A stretch of 14,153 nucleotides of DNA, from the NCBI GenBank assembly GCA_018657165.1, contig JABHXS010000101.1:1-14153 (forward strand), written 5' to 3'. The notes under the pieces were generated by a model. The model saw nothing but the letters and a program-made list of their open reading frames with translations. It did no database searches and was not told the origin of the DNA. Within the stretch, counting starts at the first letter, position 1, and the number at the start of each line of letters is the position of its first letter. Origin of the DNA: Nitrosomonadales bacterium (GTDB lineage Bacteria > Pseudomonadota > Gammaproteobacteria > Burkholderiales > Methylophilaceae). The position numbers and the translations under genes were made by a program. Shown here in pieces: positions 7,436-14,153 of this stretch.

Positions 7436-8064
7436 GGCATTTTCTTTTTGTATTCACATAGGCTTGATATTACACATTCGCCACATTGCGGGGCAATTGA
7501 TTTGCAAACGTACCTTCCATGCAGAATTAAGAGATGATGAGCATCATTTAAAAACTCATTAGGTGTTAATTTTGTTAGTCTTTTTTCAACCGCGAGTGGC
7601 GTTTTGGCCGGAGCGATGTTAATTCTATTAGCTAACCTAAAAATATGGGTATCAACTGCAATAACGGGTTCATTAAATAGGGTATTTAAAATAACATTTG
7701 CTGTTTTTCGTCCTACCCCTGGAAGACTTTCAAGATCATTTCGATTAGCGGGTACTTTTGCATTAAATTTTTCTAGTAATATGGCACTTGTCAATTGAAT
7801 ATTTCTTGCTTTATTTTTATAAAGACCAATTGAATTAATTAGCCCTTCTATTTTATCAATACTTAAATTACTTAAAGATAAGGGGGTATTTGCAATCTCA
7901 AATAATTTTTTTGTAGCCTTATTAACTGCTATATCTGTTGTTTGTGCAGAGAGTATGACTGAAATTAATAATTCAAATGGGGAGTGATAAATCAACTCGG
8001 TTGTAGGGTTTGGTGTATTTTTTTTGAGAAGGCTAAAAATAGCCCTTCTTTTTTCATGATTCAT
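7432..8064 (-). CDS. nth: Endonuclease III (DNA glycosylase/AP lyase)
   Basis: This base-excision repair enzyme removes oxidised pyrimidines and cuts the abasic site. The 210-residue length matches the family (E. coli 211). The helix-hairpin-helix LPGVGRKTANV contains catalytic K120, VDTH contains D138, and the C-terminal [4Fe-4S] loop C187-x6-C194-x2-C197-x5-C203 is complete; these positions coincide with E. coli numbering. It is the last gene of the Rnf operon, three bases after the rnfE stop, an arrangement also known from the E. coli rsx operon. Transcription therefore probably comes from upstream of rnfA. It ends head-on with the DUF1289 gene, overlapping it by 4 bases. Confidence 0.97.
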   Translation of the reverse strand: MNHEKRRAIFSLLKKNTPNPTTELIYHSPFELLISVILSAQTTDIAVNKATKKLFEIANTPLSLSNLSIDKIEGLINSIGLYKNKARNIQLTSAILLEKFNAKVPANRNDLESLPGVGRKTANVILNTLFNEPVIAVDTHIFRLANRINIAPAKTPLAVEKRLTKLTPNEFLNDAHHLLILHGRYVCKSIAPQCGECVISSLCEYKKKMP

Positions 8065-8067
8065 CAG

Positions 8068-8694
8068 TTAATTTTTTTGGTTGACCCAATTCATAAAAGC
8101 AATCATGAATGCTAATCCAAGAAAAGCACCTGGTGGAAGGATAGCTAAGAGAAAGCCCTCATATTGATCAAAAAAACTTAAACCATTACTATTAAATGTA
8201 TCGCCAAAAATGAGATTTAAGCCTGAAAATAAGGTGCCTTGACCTAAAAATTCTCGCATCGCACCTAAAATTGCTAAGACTAGACATAACCCTAAACCCA
8301 TAAATAAACCATCGTAGAAAGAGGGCAAAATTGGATTCTTGGAAGCAAAAGACTCTACGCGTGCTAATACAATACAATTTGTGACAATCAGAGGAATAAA
8401 AATACCAAGTGTTTGGTAGAGAGGTTCTGCGTAAGCGTGAATGCTTAAATCAACAACGGTTACGAGAGCGGCTATAACTAAAATAAAGATCGGCACTCTT
8501 ACTTCGTCAGGGATAAATTTTCTAATAGGGGCGATTGATGTGTTAGCAATACTCATCACTAACATTGTGGCAATCCCTAAACTCACTCCATTCACGATCG
8601 TATTAGTCATTGCTAAGGTTGGACAAAGACCCAAAAGCTGAACAGTTCCAGGATTTTGTTTCCATAGCCCATTAATAATTGATTCTTTAAACAT
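8068..8694 (-). CDS. rnfE: Rnf electron transport complex subunit E
   Basis: An integral membrane subunit of the Rnf (Rsx) ion-translocating electron transfer complex, paralogous to RnfA; it has 208 residues and about six membrane helices. The conserved half-helix cysteines C24 (LLGLCPTLAMT) and C107 (PLIVTNCIVL) are present; in RnfA/RnfE and NqrD/NqrE pairs these hold an intramembrane iron-sulfur centre. The start ATG (8692-8694) overlaps the rnfG stop by 8 bases and is preceded by AGGG with a 4-base spacing. The stop is 3 bases before nth. The N-terminal FKESIINGLWKQNP is typical of RnfE and distinguishes it from RnfA. Confidence 0.96.
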   Translation of the reverse strand: MFKESIINGLWKQNPGTVQLLGLCPTLAMTNTIVNGVSLGIATMLVMSIANTSIAPIRKFIPDEVRVPIFILVIAALVTVVDLSIHAYAEPLYQTLGIFIPLIVTNCIVLARVESFASKNPILPSFYDGLFMGLGLCLVLAILGAMREFLGQGTLFSGLNLIFGDTFNSNGLSFFDQYEGFLLAILPPGAFLGLAFMIAFMNWVNQKN

Positions 8695-9319
8695 TAATCC
8701 CTAGCTCAATCTTATGTGTATTAAAAAAAATTAAGGAGTTGTAGATTGCTTTTATAACTGCACGTGGCGTTATTGTTGCGCCAGCCATATAGTCAAATTT
8801 ACCATAATCTTTCTTAACAGCCCAATCCCTTTTAGGTGTATTGTCCAATGAGATAGACTTAAAAATAGTGATCCATGAATCTTTCTTGATATCAATATAA
8901 TCACCTAGCCCGGGAGTTTCTTGGTGTTTAATAACCCTAGTACCTAAAATCTCACCATTTCTATTAATTCCTACAAGTAACTTTATTTCTCCGCTATAGC
9001 CATCAGGAGCCGTTGTCTCAATAATTACTGCTGTAGTTTTATCATTTTGTTTGGCGAGATATAGTTTCGAATCAATTTTATTTTTGAGTAAAGCGTTAGG
9101 GGGTATGACAATATAGCTATTGACTAGATCATTGTTATAAATATTGCTAGGCAGCACTTGAAGCAATAATCTTTTTTTTGCTTCCATTTCACTTTTTAAA
9201 ATAACTGGTTCAGTCTTAAGGTAAAAAAAAGACAGAATGAATGAAAAAATGACGCTAAATATGATCATTGCTAATACCGTTTTAGCAATAATTTTATAAT
9301 TTTTTAAAAATTTAATCAT
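8687..9319 (-). CDS. rnfG: Rnf electron transport complex subunit G (FMN protein)
   Basis: RnfG carries a covalently bound FMN on a periplasmic domain anchored by one N-terminal membrane helix (about residues 12-35). Two signatures are visible: IKHQETPGLGDYI and, near the C-terminus, AGATITPRAV, where the second threonine (T184 counted from this start) would be the flavinylated residue. The frame stays open upstream to a TTG at 9350-9352, which would overlap rnfD by 41 bases. I chose the ATG at 9317-9319 because it gives a normal 210-residue protein and an 8-base overlap with the rnfD stop, the same size as the rnfG/rnfE overlap. No strong Shine-Dalgarno precedes either start. Confidence 0.92.
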   Translation of the reverse strand: MIKFLKNYKIIAKTVLAMIIFSVIFSFILSFFYLKTEPVILKSEMEAKKRLLLQVLPSNIYNNDLVNSYIVIPPNALLKNKIDSKLYLAKQNDKTTAVIIETTAPDGYSGEIKLLVGINRNGEILGTRVIKHQETPGLGDYIDIKKDSWITIFKSISLDNTPKRDWAVKKDYGKFDYMAGATITPRAVIKAIYNSLIFFNTHKIELGINV

Positions 9320-10301
9320 GACCAAAGACTTTAGGTTGACTATATTTATCAATCAAAGGAACACAGATATTCATAAAGATTACAGCAAAGGCAATGCCCT
9401 CTGGGTAGCCACCAAAGACTCTTATCAAATAAACTAAAACCGCAACCCCAAGAGCAAAAATTATTTTTCCCTTAGGTGTGGTGGGGCCACTAACAGGGTC
9501 TGTAATAATAAAAAAGGCACAGAGTAGGGATCCTCCTGAGAGAATATGGGTCATTGGGTTTTGAAATTGAATAGGATCTATTAACCAAAATATTGAAGCA
9601 ATTACAAAAAGACTTATTATAAAAGTTATAGGCAAATGCCATGTAATAATTTTTTTGTACCACAGGAAAATGCCACCGAGTAAATAACCAATGCCAATAA
9701 TTTTTGTTGCATCAGCATACGATTGATAGCTTGATGTATCGATAACTTTATTTCCTAAAAATAATTGTGTTTTGATAAAGTCCAGAGGGGTGGCGCTTGT
9801 GAAGCCATCCACCTTCTCTTTAAGTCCGTATAAGAAAATATTTAGATGTTCATGAATAGAGAGATATTCAATTGGTTGTGGCCATTTAGTCATGATGGCA
9901 GGGAAAGAAATTAATAGCGCGGCATAACCTACCATTGCAGGGTTGAAGAGATTAGATCCGAGACCACCGTAAAGGTGTTTTGCTATGACAATGGTAAATA
10001 ATGTGCCGATGACTATAATCCACCATGGAGCAATAGATGGGATTGAAATAGCGAGTAAGCTCGCTGCAACAATTGCACTTCCATCAGTAATATAATTTTT
10101 AACCGATAAGCCTCTCATCTTGAGGATAATAAATTCAGAAACTAATGCAGTAATAATCGCAGCTGATAAGTTAAAAAGGACTCCAAATCCAAAATAATAA
10201 ACATACACTAAAATACCTGGAATTAAGGCAAGCATTACCAGCAACATTACTTGGGTTACGCTTGATGTCTTTTGAATAAATGGAGATTGTTGATTAAACA
10301 T
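9312..10301 (-). CDS. rnfD: Rnf electron transport complex subunit D (FMN protein)
   Basis: This integral membrane subunit (329 residues, about nine or ten membrane segments) carries covalent FMN. The motif DGFTSATPLDF at 165-175 contains T171, the expected flavinylated threonine. The GLGSNLFNPA segment (113-122) and the FGGYPEGIAFAVIFMN C-terminal helix are typical. The N-terminus (SPFIQKTSSVTQVM) follows the RnfD pattern and is cytoplasmic. Its ATG overlaps the rnfC stop by one base (TAATG), and its own stop overlaps rnfG, so it is translated as part of the Rnf operon. Confidence 0.96.
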   Translation of the reverse strand: MFNQQSPFIQKTSSVTQVMLLVMLALIPGILVYVYYFGFGVLFNLSAAIITALVSEFIILKMRGLSVKNYITDGSAIVAASLLAISIPSIAPWWIIVIGTLFTIVIAKHLYGGLGSNLFNPAMVGYAALLISFPAIMTKWPQPIEYLSIHEHLNIFLYGLKEKVDGFTSATPLDFIKTQLFLGNKVIDTSSYQSYADATKIIGIGYLLGGIFLWYKKIITWHLPITFIISLFVIASIFWLIDPIQFQNPMTHILSGGSLLCAFFIITDPVSGPTTPKGKIIFALGVAVLVYLIRVFGGYPEGIAFAVIFMNICVPLIDKYSQPKVFGHD

Positions 10302-11827
10302 TATTTTTTCTTTTCATATTCTTTAATTCTATCCATTGCTGCAGAAATTGCCGCTCTTTTTTCATCAATAAGTTTAGATTTTTCTTCTTTAGAGCTTTGT
10401 GCTCTTCTTTTAGCATTTCTTTCAGCTCTTTCTTGCCTTTCTCGCTCTAGTCTCATAATGCGGAACTCATTTCTTTCTCTAGCAACGTCTGCTTCTTCCT
10501 GAGCTCTAAATTCAGAAATTAATTCACTTTTTGCATAGCGGTAGAATTGAACCAAGGGGATATTGCTTGGGCATACATAAGAACAGCAACCACATTCAAT
10601 ACAATCAAATAATTTATATTCTTGTGCCTTTTCAAATTGGTCAGATTTTGAAAACCAATATAATTCTTGAGGTTGTAGCGAAACAGGGCATGCCTCAGCA
10701 CATTTGGCACAACGTATGCATGGAAGTGGTTCTTTTTTATCTTCAATCATTTCGGGCTCAGCCCCAAGGACACAGTTCATTGCTTTTGTTACGGGAACAT
10801 CAATGGATGGTAGCTTGAATCCCATCATTGGGCCGCCCATTATAAAATTATCATTTTTAATTTTTTGTCCACCCGATTGATTAATTAATGCCTTTAGTGG
10901 TGTGCCAAAAAGCACCTCATAGTTTTGTGGTTTAGTTATATTCCCCGAAATTGTCGTGATTCTTGATAGCGAAGGCTCACCAAAAGATATATATCGATAA
11001 ATTGCAATAATTGTTGCAACATTGAACATCTGGATACCATATTCGCTTGATCTTTTTCCTTTAGGAATCTTTATTCCATTGATGAGAAAAATTAACCTTT
11101 TAGCATCTCCACTTGGATATATTGTAGGAACAACTTTAATGCTGATATTTTTATGCGATTTTGTATGAAATTGGAGCTGAGAAAGTGCTTCAGGTTTATT
11201 ATCTTCTATTCCAATGATAGTATTTTTAGCGCCTAATAAGCTTTCAACTAATTCGATACCGTTGATTAGGTCTTCACTTCTCTCACGCATAACCATGTCA
11301 TCACATGTGATATATGGTTCACACTCTGCAGCATTAACAATCAGCGTATTTATTTTTGTTGCTTTTGAGCCCATCTTCAAATGACTTGGAAATGCTGCCC
11401 CACCAAGACCGACAATACCTGAATTCTGTAATGCCTTTATTGTCGCTTCAACGCCAATTTTTGCCCAATTAATAGGTATTTTTTTTATCCACTTATCCTT
11501 CATGTCAGACTCAATTATGACGCCGTAATCAGGCAAACCAGAGGGGTGTGGCAAAAGTATTTTTTCGATACTTTTAATTTTTCCTGATGTTGGGGCATGG
11601 ATGGCAGCTGATACTGAACCATCTGCCTCTGCAATTAGCTGTCCTTTAAGTACAACATCACCTTCTTTGACCTTTAGCTTTGGGAGATTGCCAATATGTT
11701 GTCTTAATGGGATTTTTAAATATTTAGGAATTCCGATCTTTTGAATACCCACTTTTGTAGAAATTGATTTTCTAGTTTGAGCTTTGACTCCACCATTAAA
11801 TTTAAAGATATTTTCAATAATTTTCAA
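10301..11827 (-). CDS. rnfC: Rnf electron transport complex subunit C (NADH/ferredoxin-side flavoprotein)
   Basis: RnfC is the soluble NADH-facing subunit, holding non-covalent FMN and two [4Fe-4S] clusters. The Rossmann-like GIVGLGGAAFPSHLK (137-151) and AAECEPYITCDD (166-177) are the nucleotide and flavin regions, similar to the complex I NuoF fold. Cluster ligands are C370, C373, C376, C380 and C409, C412, C415, C419. The 508 residues are shorter than E. coli RsxC, which has a long repeat tail; here residues about 435-508 are a highly charged Arg/Glu/Lys helix, a probable coiled coil. The start codon must be TTG (11825-11827): the frame has a TAA 27 bases upstream and no ATG or GTG between. 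The TTG lies one base after the rnfB TAG, with AGG nine bases before it. Confidence 0.95.
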   Translation of the reverse strand: MKIIENIFKFNGGVKAQTRKSISTKVGIQKIGIPKYLKIPLRQHIGNLPKLKVKEGDVVLKGQLIAEADGSVSAAIHAPTSGKIKSIEKILLPHPSGLPDYGVIIESDMKDKWIKKIPINWAKIGVEATIKALQNSGIVGLGGAAFPSHLKMGSKATKINTLIVNAAECEPYITCDDMVMRERSEDLINGIELVESLLGAKNTIIGIEDNKPEALSQLQFHTKSHKNISIKVVPTIYPSGDAKRLIFLINGIKIPKGKRSSEYGIQMFNVATIIAIYRYISFGEPSLSRITTISGNITKPQNYEVLFGTPLKALINQSGGQKIKNDNFIMGGPMMGFKLPSIDVPVTKAMNCVLGAEPEMIEDKKEPLPCIRCAKCAEACPVSLQPQELYWFSKSDQFEKAQEYKLFDCIECGCCSYVCPSNIPLVQFYRYAKSELISEFRAQEEADVARERNEFRIMRLERERQERAERNAKRRAQSSKEEKSKLIDEKRAAISAAMDRIKEYEKKK

Positions 11828-11828
11828 T

Positions 11829-12392
11829 CTACTGGACCTTTGCGGTTTTTTTACTTAGGGAATAAACGGGATATTTCCATTTCCAATTTTCGGCATTTTC
11901 TTCAATAACCTCCATTGTAATGCAATCGACTGGACAAGGAGGGAGGCAAAGTTCACAGCCAGTACATTCCTTTTCAATAATTGTATGCATCTGTTTTGCG
12001 GCACCTAAAATTGCATCAACAGGACAGGCTTGGATACAAAGAGTGCAACCAATACAAGTATCCTCATCAATAAATGCAACTGACTTTGGTTTTGTAATTC
12101 CATGAGATTCATCTAAAGGCTTATATTCCACCCCCATTAATTCTGCCAATGCTTTAACCCCATCCTCACCACCTGGGGGGCATTGATTGATATCAGCCTC
12201 ACCACTTGCAATTGCTTTCGCATATGGCTTGCAACCCGGGTAACTGCACTGTCCACATTGTGTCTGAGGGAGTATGGCATCAATTTTTTCAACAATTGGA
12301 TCACCCTTAACCTTAAATTTGATCGAAGAGAATCCTAATACCAAGCCGATGATTAAGGCTAATAAAATAAGGACTAATATAGCAATTAACAT
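11829..12392 (-). CDS. rnfB: Rnf electron transport complex subunit B (multi-cluster ferredoxin)
   Basis: RnfB passes electrons between RnfC/ferredoxin and the membrane subunits. Its 187 residues hold an N-terminal membrane anchor (about 3-22), an Fe-S domain with C46, C49, C54 and C71 (CGQCSYPGC ... CPPGG), and two ferredoxin-type [4Fe-4S] motifs, C113/C116/C119/C123 and C143/C146/C149/C153. All twelve expected cysteine ligands are present. A short basic tail follows the second ferredoxin motif. The start ATG overlaps the rnfA stop by one base (TAATG), and the stop is one base before the rnfC TTG. Confidence 0.96.
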   Translation of the reverse strand: MLIAILVLILLALIIGLVLGFSSIKFKVKGDPIVEKIDAILPQTQCGQCSYPGCKPYAKAIASGEADINQCPPGGEDGVKALAELMGVEYKPLDESHGITKPKSVAFIDEDTCIGCTLCIQACPVDAILGAAKQMHTIIEKECTGCELCLPPCPVDCITMEVIEENAENWKWKYPVYSLSKKTAKVQ

Positions 12393-12973
12393 TATCGGTC
12401 TAAGCCTATGAAGCCCATAAATGCTAGGCTCATTAAAGCGGCTGTAATCATTGCAATTGCACTTCCTTTAAAAGCTTCAGGGACATCTGCCCCCTCCAAT
12501 CTTTCTCTTGTTGAGGCAAATAAAATTAAAACAAATGAAAACCCAATAGCCCCCCCAAAGCCAAAGAATGCAGACTCAACTAAACCGTAGCTTGCTTGTG
12601 CATTTAATAAGGGTATTCCAAGAACAGCACAATTTGTCGTGATAAGGGGTAAAAATATACCTAGCATTTTATAGAGCACGGGAAAATGTTTTTGCATTAG
12701 CATTTCAGTAAATTGAACTACAGCCGCGATTACAACAATAAAAGTAAGTGTTCTTAGGTAAACTAAATTATTCGGCTCTAAAAGATAATGATTAATTGCC
12801 CAGCTGGTCATTGAGCCAATCGTTAAAACAAAAGCAGTCGCTGCAGACATGCTGATTGAGGTTTCTAATTTCTTTGATACGCCCATAAAAGGGCAAAGGC
12901 CTAGGATTTTAGTTAATACGATATTATTTACTAAAACCGTACTTACCATTATTAATAGATAGTTTTCAAGCAT
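12392..12973 (-). CDS. rnfA: Rnf electron transport complex subunit A
   Basis: This membrane subunit opens the Rnf operon; it is 193 residues long with about six helices and is paralogous to RnfE in inverted topology. The intramembrane cysteines are C27 (ILGLCPFMGVS) and C115 (PLITTNCAVLG). The N-terminus MLENYLLIMVSTVLVNNIVL is characteristic. No Shine-Dalgarno precedes the ATG at 12971-12973; instead a TATAAT lies on the minus strand only 7 bases upstream (see regulatory entry), so the message may be leaderless. The operon order A-B-C-D-G-E-nth equals that of E. coli rsx. In different bacteria Rnf drives NADH-dependent ferredoxin reduction by ion motive force, the reverse reaction, or keeps SoxR reduced; which applies here cannot be read from the sequence. 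Confidence 0.97.
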   Translation of the reverse strand: MLENYLLIMVSTVLVNNIVLTKILGLCPFMGVSKKLETSISMSAATAFVLTIGSMTSWAINHYLLEPNNLVYLRTLTFIVVIAAVVQFTEMLMQKHFPVLYKMLGIFLPLITTNCAVLGIPLLNAQASYGLVESAFFGFGGAIGFSFVLILFASTRERLEGADVPEAFKGSAIAMITAALMSLAFMGFIGLDR

Positions 12974-12980
12974 AATTGAA

Positions 12981-12986
12981 ATTATA
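12981..12986 (-). promoter_or_regulatory. Perfect -10 box 7 bases before the rnfA start codon
   Basis: TATAAT reads on the minus strand here. Transcription from it would begin at or within a base or two of the A of the rnfA ATG. TTGATT at 13000-13005 and TTGATA at 13008-13013 lie 13 and 21 bases upstream, neither at the ideal 16-18 base spacing, so the box may be fortuitous in such AT-rich sequence. Confidence 0.3.
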
Positions 12987-13019
12987 TGACATTCAAAGCA
13001 ATCAATATATCAATAAAAT

Positions 13020-13071
13020 TATATAACTATAAAGAATATATAATTATTTTATTATTCATTATAGTTATATA
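13020..13071. repeat. Long AT-rich inverted repeat in the rnfA-dapA intergenic region
   Basis: TATATAACTATAA at 13020-13032 is the exact reverse complement of TTATAGTTATATA at 13059-13071; the arms are 13 bp and separated by 26 bases. It lies almost centrally between the two divergent genes. It could be a pair of sites for a regulator or an AT-rich DNA-bending element, or a cruciform/hairpin. Chance is possible in this composition, though each arm includes a non-trivial ACTATAA/TTATAGT core. Confidence 0.5.
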
Positions 13072-13136
13072 TAATTTAACTTTAAATCATTGAGGTTTCA
13101 AGTAGAATATAGCCTTATATAAAACTGGAATTAGTT

Positions 13137-14006
13137 ATGTTTCAAGGAAGTATGGTAGCCATTGTTACACCAATGAATACAGATGGCTCATTGGACATCG
13201 AGAGCTTTAAAAAGCTTTTAGACTTCCATATAGAATCCAAAAGTGATGGCGTTGTTGTGGCTGGAACAAGTGGTGAGGCGCCAACAATTGATTTTGATGA
13301 GCACACATACCTTATAAAAGAAGCTGTAAGCCATGTAAATGGTAAAATACCTGTGATAGCGGGGTCAGGTGCAAATTCAACTAAAGAAGCAATATTTCTT
13401 ACAAAAAAATCAAAAGAGCTTGGAGCTGATGCCTGTCTGCTTATAACCCCCTATTATAATAAACCAAACCAAAAAGGCATGTTTGAGCACTTTAAAGCTA
13501 TAAACGATAATGTCCAAATTCCTCAAATTCTCTATAATGTGCCTTGCCGTACGGGGGTAGATATTGATAATAAAACTGTCACAGATTTAAGTTCCCTAAG
13601 AAATATTATTGGCATAAAAGATGCGACTGGTGAAATTGATAGATTAGATGATTTAAAAAATAGTGTGCACAAGGAATTCTTATTTTTCAGCGGAGATGAT
13701 ATAACTTTTTTAGATTATATGGGCCATGGTGGTAGCGGCGTTATTTCCGTCACAGCAAATATTCGTCCGGATTTAATGTATGAGGCTTGTAAAAAGATGC
13801 TAAACAAACAATTCGAAGCCGCAAAAGTAGTAAATAAAAAATTAGAACTTCTGCACCAGGCTATGTTCATTGAGTCAAACCCTATTCCAGTTAAATGGTT
13901 GTTAAGTCATCTAGGAAAGATTAATGCAAATATAAGATTACCTTTAGTCTCTTTGGATAAGCAATATCACCAAAAGTTAATAACTGCGTATGAGGCATCT
14001 TTATGA
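13137..14006 (+). CDS. dapA: 4-hydroxy-tetrahydrodipicolinate synthase
   Basis: DapA condenses pyruvate with aspartate semialdehyde, the first committed step to diaminopimelate and lysine. The 289-residue protein is a TIM barrel with the Schiff-base lysine K161 (IGIKDATG) and catalytic T44, Y107 (TPYYN) and Y133 (LYNVP), and R138 in NVPCRTG for carboxylate binding, all at E. coli numbering. The usual second threonine of the GTTGE motif is a serine here (GTSGEAPT, S45), a conservative change. The ending LxPVKW...LRLPL is typical. The ATG at 13137 is preceded by GGAA. Its stop overlaps the bamC start by 4 bases (ATGA), matching the known dapA-bamC (nlpB) pairing. Confidence 0.97.
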   Translation: MFQGSMVAIVTPMNTDGSLDIESFKKLLDFHIESKSDGVVVAGTSGEAPTIDFDEHTYLIKEAVSHVNGKIPVIAGSGANSTKEAIFLTKKSKELGADACLLITPYYNKPNQKGMFEHFKAINDNVQIPQILYNVPCRTGVDIDNKTVTDLSSLRNIIGIKDATGEIDRLDDLKNSVHKEFLFFSGDDITFLDYMGHGGSGVISVTANIRPDLMYEACKKMLNKQFEAAKVVNKKLELLHQAMFIESNPIPVKWLLSHLGKINANIRLPLVSLDKQYHQKLITAYEASL

Positions 14007-14153
14007 AAAAGCTTATTGGCTTGCCAATTTTAGCTTTAATTTTATGTTCCTGCTCATTTCAGTCTGTTACAGATAAGTTTGATGAGGTAACAGCTCCAGA
14101 TTATGTAAATTCCTCAAAAGCAGAAAAACTTCAATTACCTCCAGACTTATCAG
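14003..14153 (+). CDS. bamC: Outer membrane assembly lipoprotein BamC, N-terminal part (cut by window end)
   Basis: The first 50 residues are visible. They begin with a lipoprotein signal (MKKLIGLPILALILCSC); the best lipobox is L-C-S-C17, making C17 the probable lipidated residue, with C15 as a less likely alternative. The mature start is followed by a flexible segment and the motif LQLPPDLS, which corresponds to the L-x-x-PPDL stretch near the N-terminus of BamC/NlpB proteins, where BamC contacts BamD. BamC is an accessory lipoprotein of the BAM complex that inserts beta-barrel proteins in the outer membrane. The ATGA overlap with dapA and the dapA-bamC gene order support the call; the rest of the gene lies outside the window. 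Confidence 0.82.
   Translation, partial: MKKLIGLPILALILCSCSFQSVTDKFDEVTAPDYVNSSKAEKLQLPPDLS

Larger units (their letters stand above)
12974..13136. promoter_or_regulatory. AT-rich divergent regulatory region between rnfA and dapA
   Basis: These 163 bases separate two divergent operons and must hold both promoters. The centre is strongly AT-rich and contains the large inverted repeat listed separately. For dapA (plus), a TAGAAT at 13103-13108 with TTTAAA at 13081-13086 (16-base spacing) is one possible promoter, and TTGAGG at 13090-13095 with a -10 near 13115-13123 another; neither is strong. GGAA about 8 bases before the dapA ATG may serve as ribosome-binding site. No known operator could be recognised. 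Confidence 0.55.

Noticed and set aside
8192..8377. 61-codon open frame on the minus strand within rnfE in another frame
   Set aside because: Out of frame with the well-conserved RnfE helices and lacking any recognisable pattern.
9320..9352. Longer rnfG beginning at TTG 9350-9352
   Set aside because: It would add 11 residues with no family match and a 41-base overlap with rnfD; the ATG at 9317-9319 gives a normal length and an 8-base overlap like the next junction.
10272..10818. Plus-strand open frames of 76 and 95 codons inside rnfC
   Set aside because: Both are shadows of the RnfC iron-sulfur and charged tail regions; the conserved cysteine motifs lie in the minus frame.
1..14153. CRISPR arrays, tRNA or rRNA genes, insertion sequences, phage genes or a new defence system
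   Set aside because: No direct-repeat arrays, cloverleaf-like segments, transposase motifs or terminal repeats were seen; nearly every base belongs to a recognisable core gene with intact catalytic residues.

Overview
The window looks like a stretch of core chromosome from a low-GC proteobacterium with a compact genome. Gene order (dciA/M23/secA, rnfABCDGE-nth, dapA-bamC) and protein signatures point to the beta/gamma-proteobacteria. The AT-rich composition, very short intergenic gaps and frequent start/stop overlaps suggest a streamlined aquatic lineage. A Methylophilales (OM43-like) betaproteobacterium is my best guess, but this is an inference from layout and composition and no search was made. 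I see no phage, insertion sequence, CRISPR array, tRNA or rRNA, and no intergenic stretch longer than about 165 bases.

Layout, left to right. (1) The 3' end of a plus-strand gene, possibly a Bax/FlgJ-like glucosaminidase, is followed by a bidirectional terminator shared with the convergent hppA. (2) hppA (minus) encodes a K+-independent proton-pumping pyrophosphatase. It has its own sigma70-type promoter and a perfect 10-bp hairpin in its leader. (3) A minus-strand pair, dciA (DUF721, helicase-loader family) followed by a TauE/SafE permease, diverges across 48 bases from (4) a plus-strand unit of M23 peptidase, secA and a small DUF1289 cysteine protein. (5) The complete Rnf operon, rnfA-B-C-D-G-E followed by nth, runs on the minus strand from about 12973 down to 7432. 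It is packed with 1-8 base overlaps or 1-3 base gaps. It meets the secA unit head-on, with the last genes overlapping by 4 bases. (6) An AT-rich divergent region of 163 bases with a large inverted repeat separates rnfA from (7) dapA-bamC (plus). bamC runs off the window.

How it fits together. Two membrane energy converters lie within 5.2 kb of each other: the pyrophosphatase (PPi to a proton gradient) and Rnf (NADH/ferredoxin-type electron transfer coupled to ion translocation). Around them are envelope and secretion functions (M23 peptidase, SecA, BamC, lysine/DAP synthesis for peptidoglycan) and DNA maintenance (DciA, endonuclease III). All full-length genes keep the catalytic or cofactor residues checked. 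I did not find a convincing undescribed system. The most notable points are regulatory or architectural: the hppA leader hairpin, a possibly leaderless rnfA, a forced TTG start for rnfC, and convergent overlap without a terminator.
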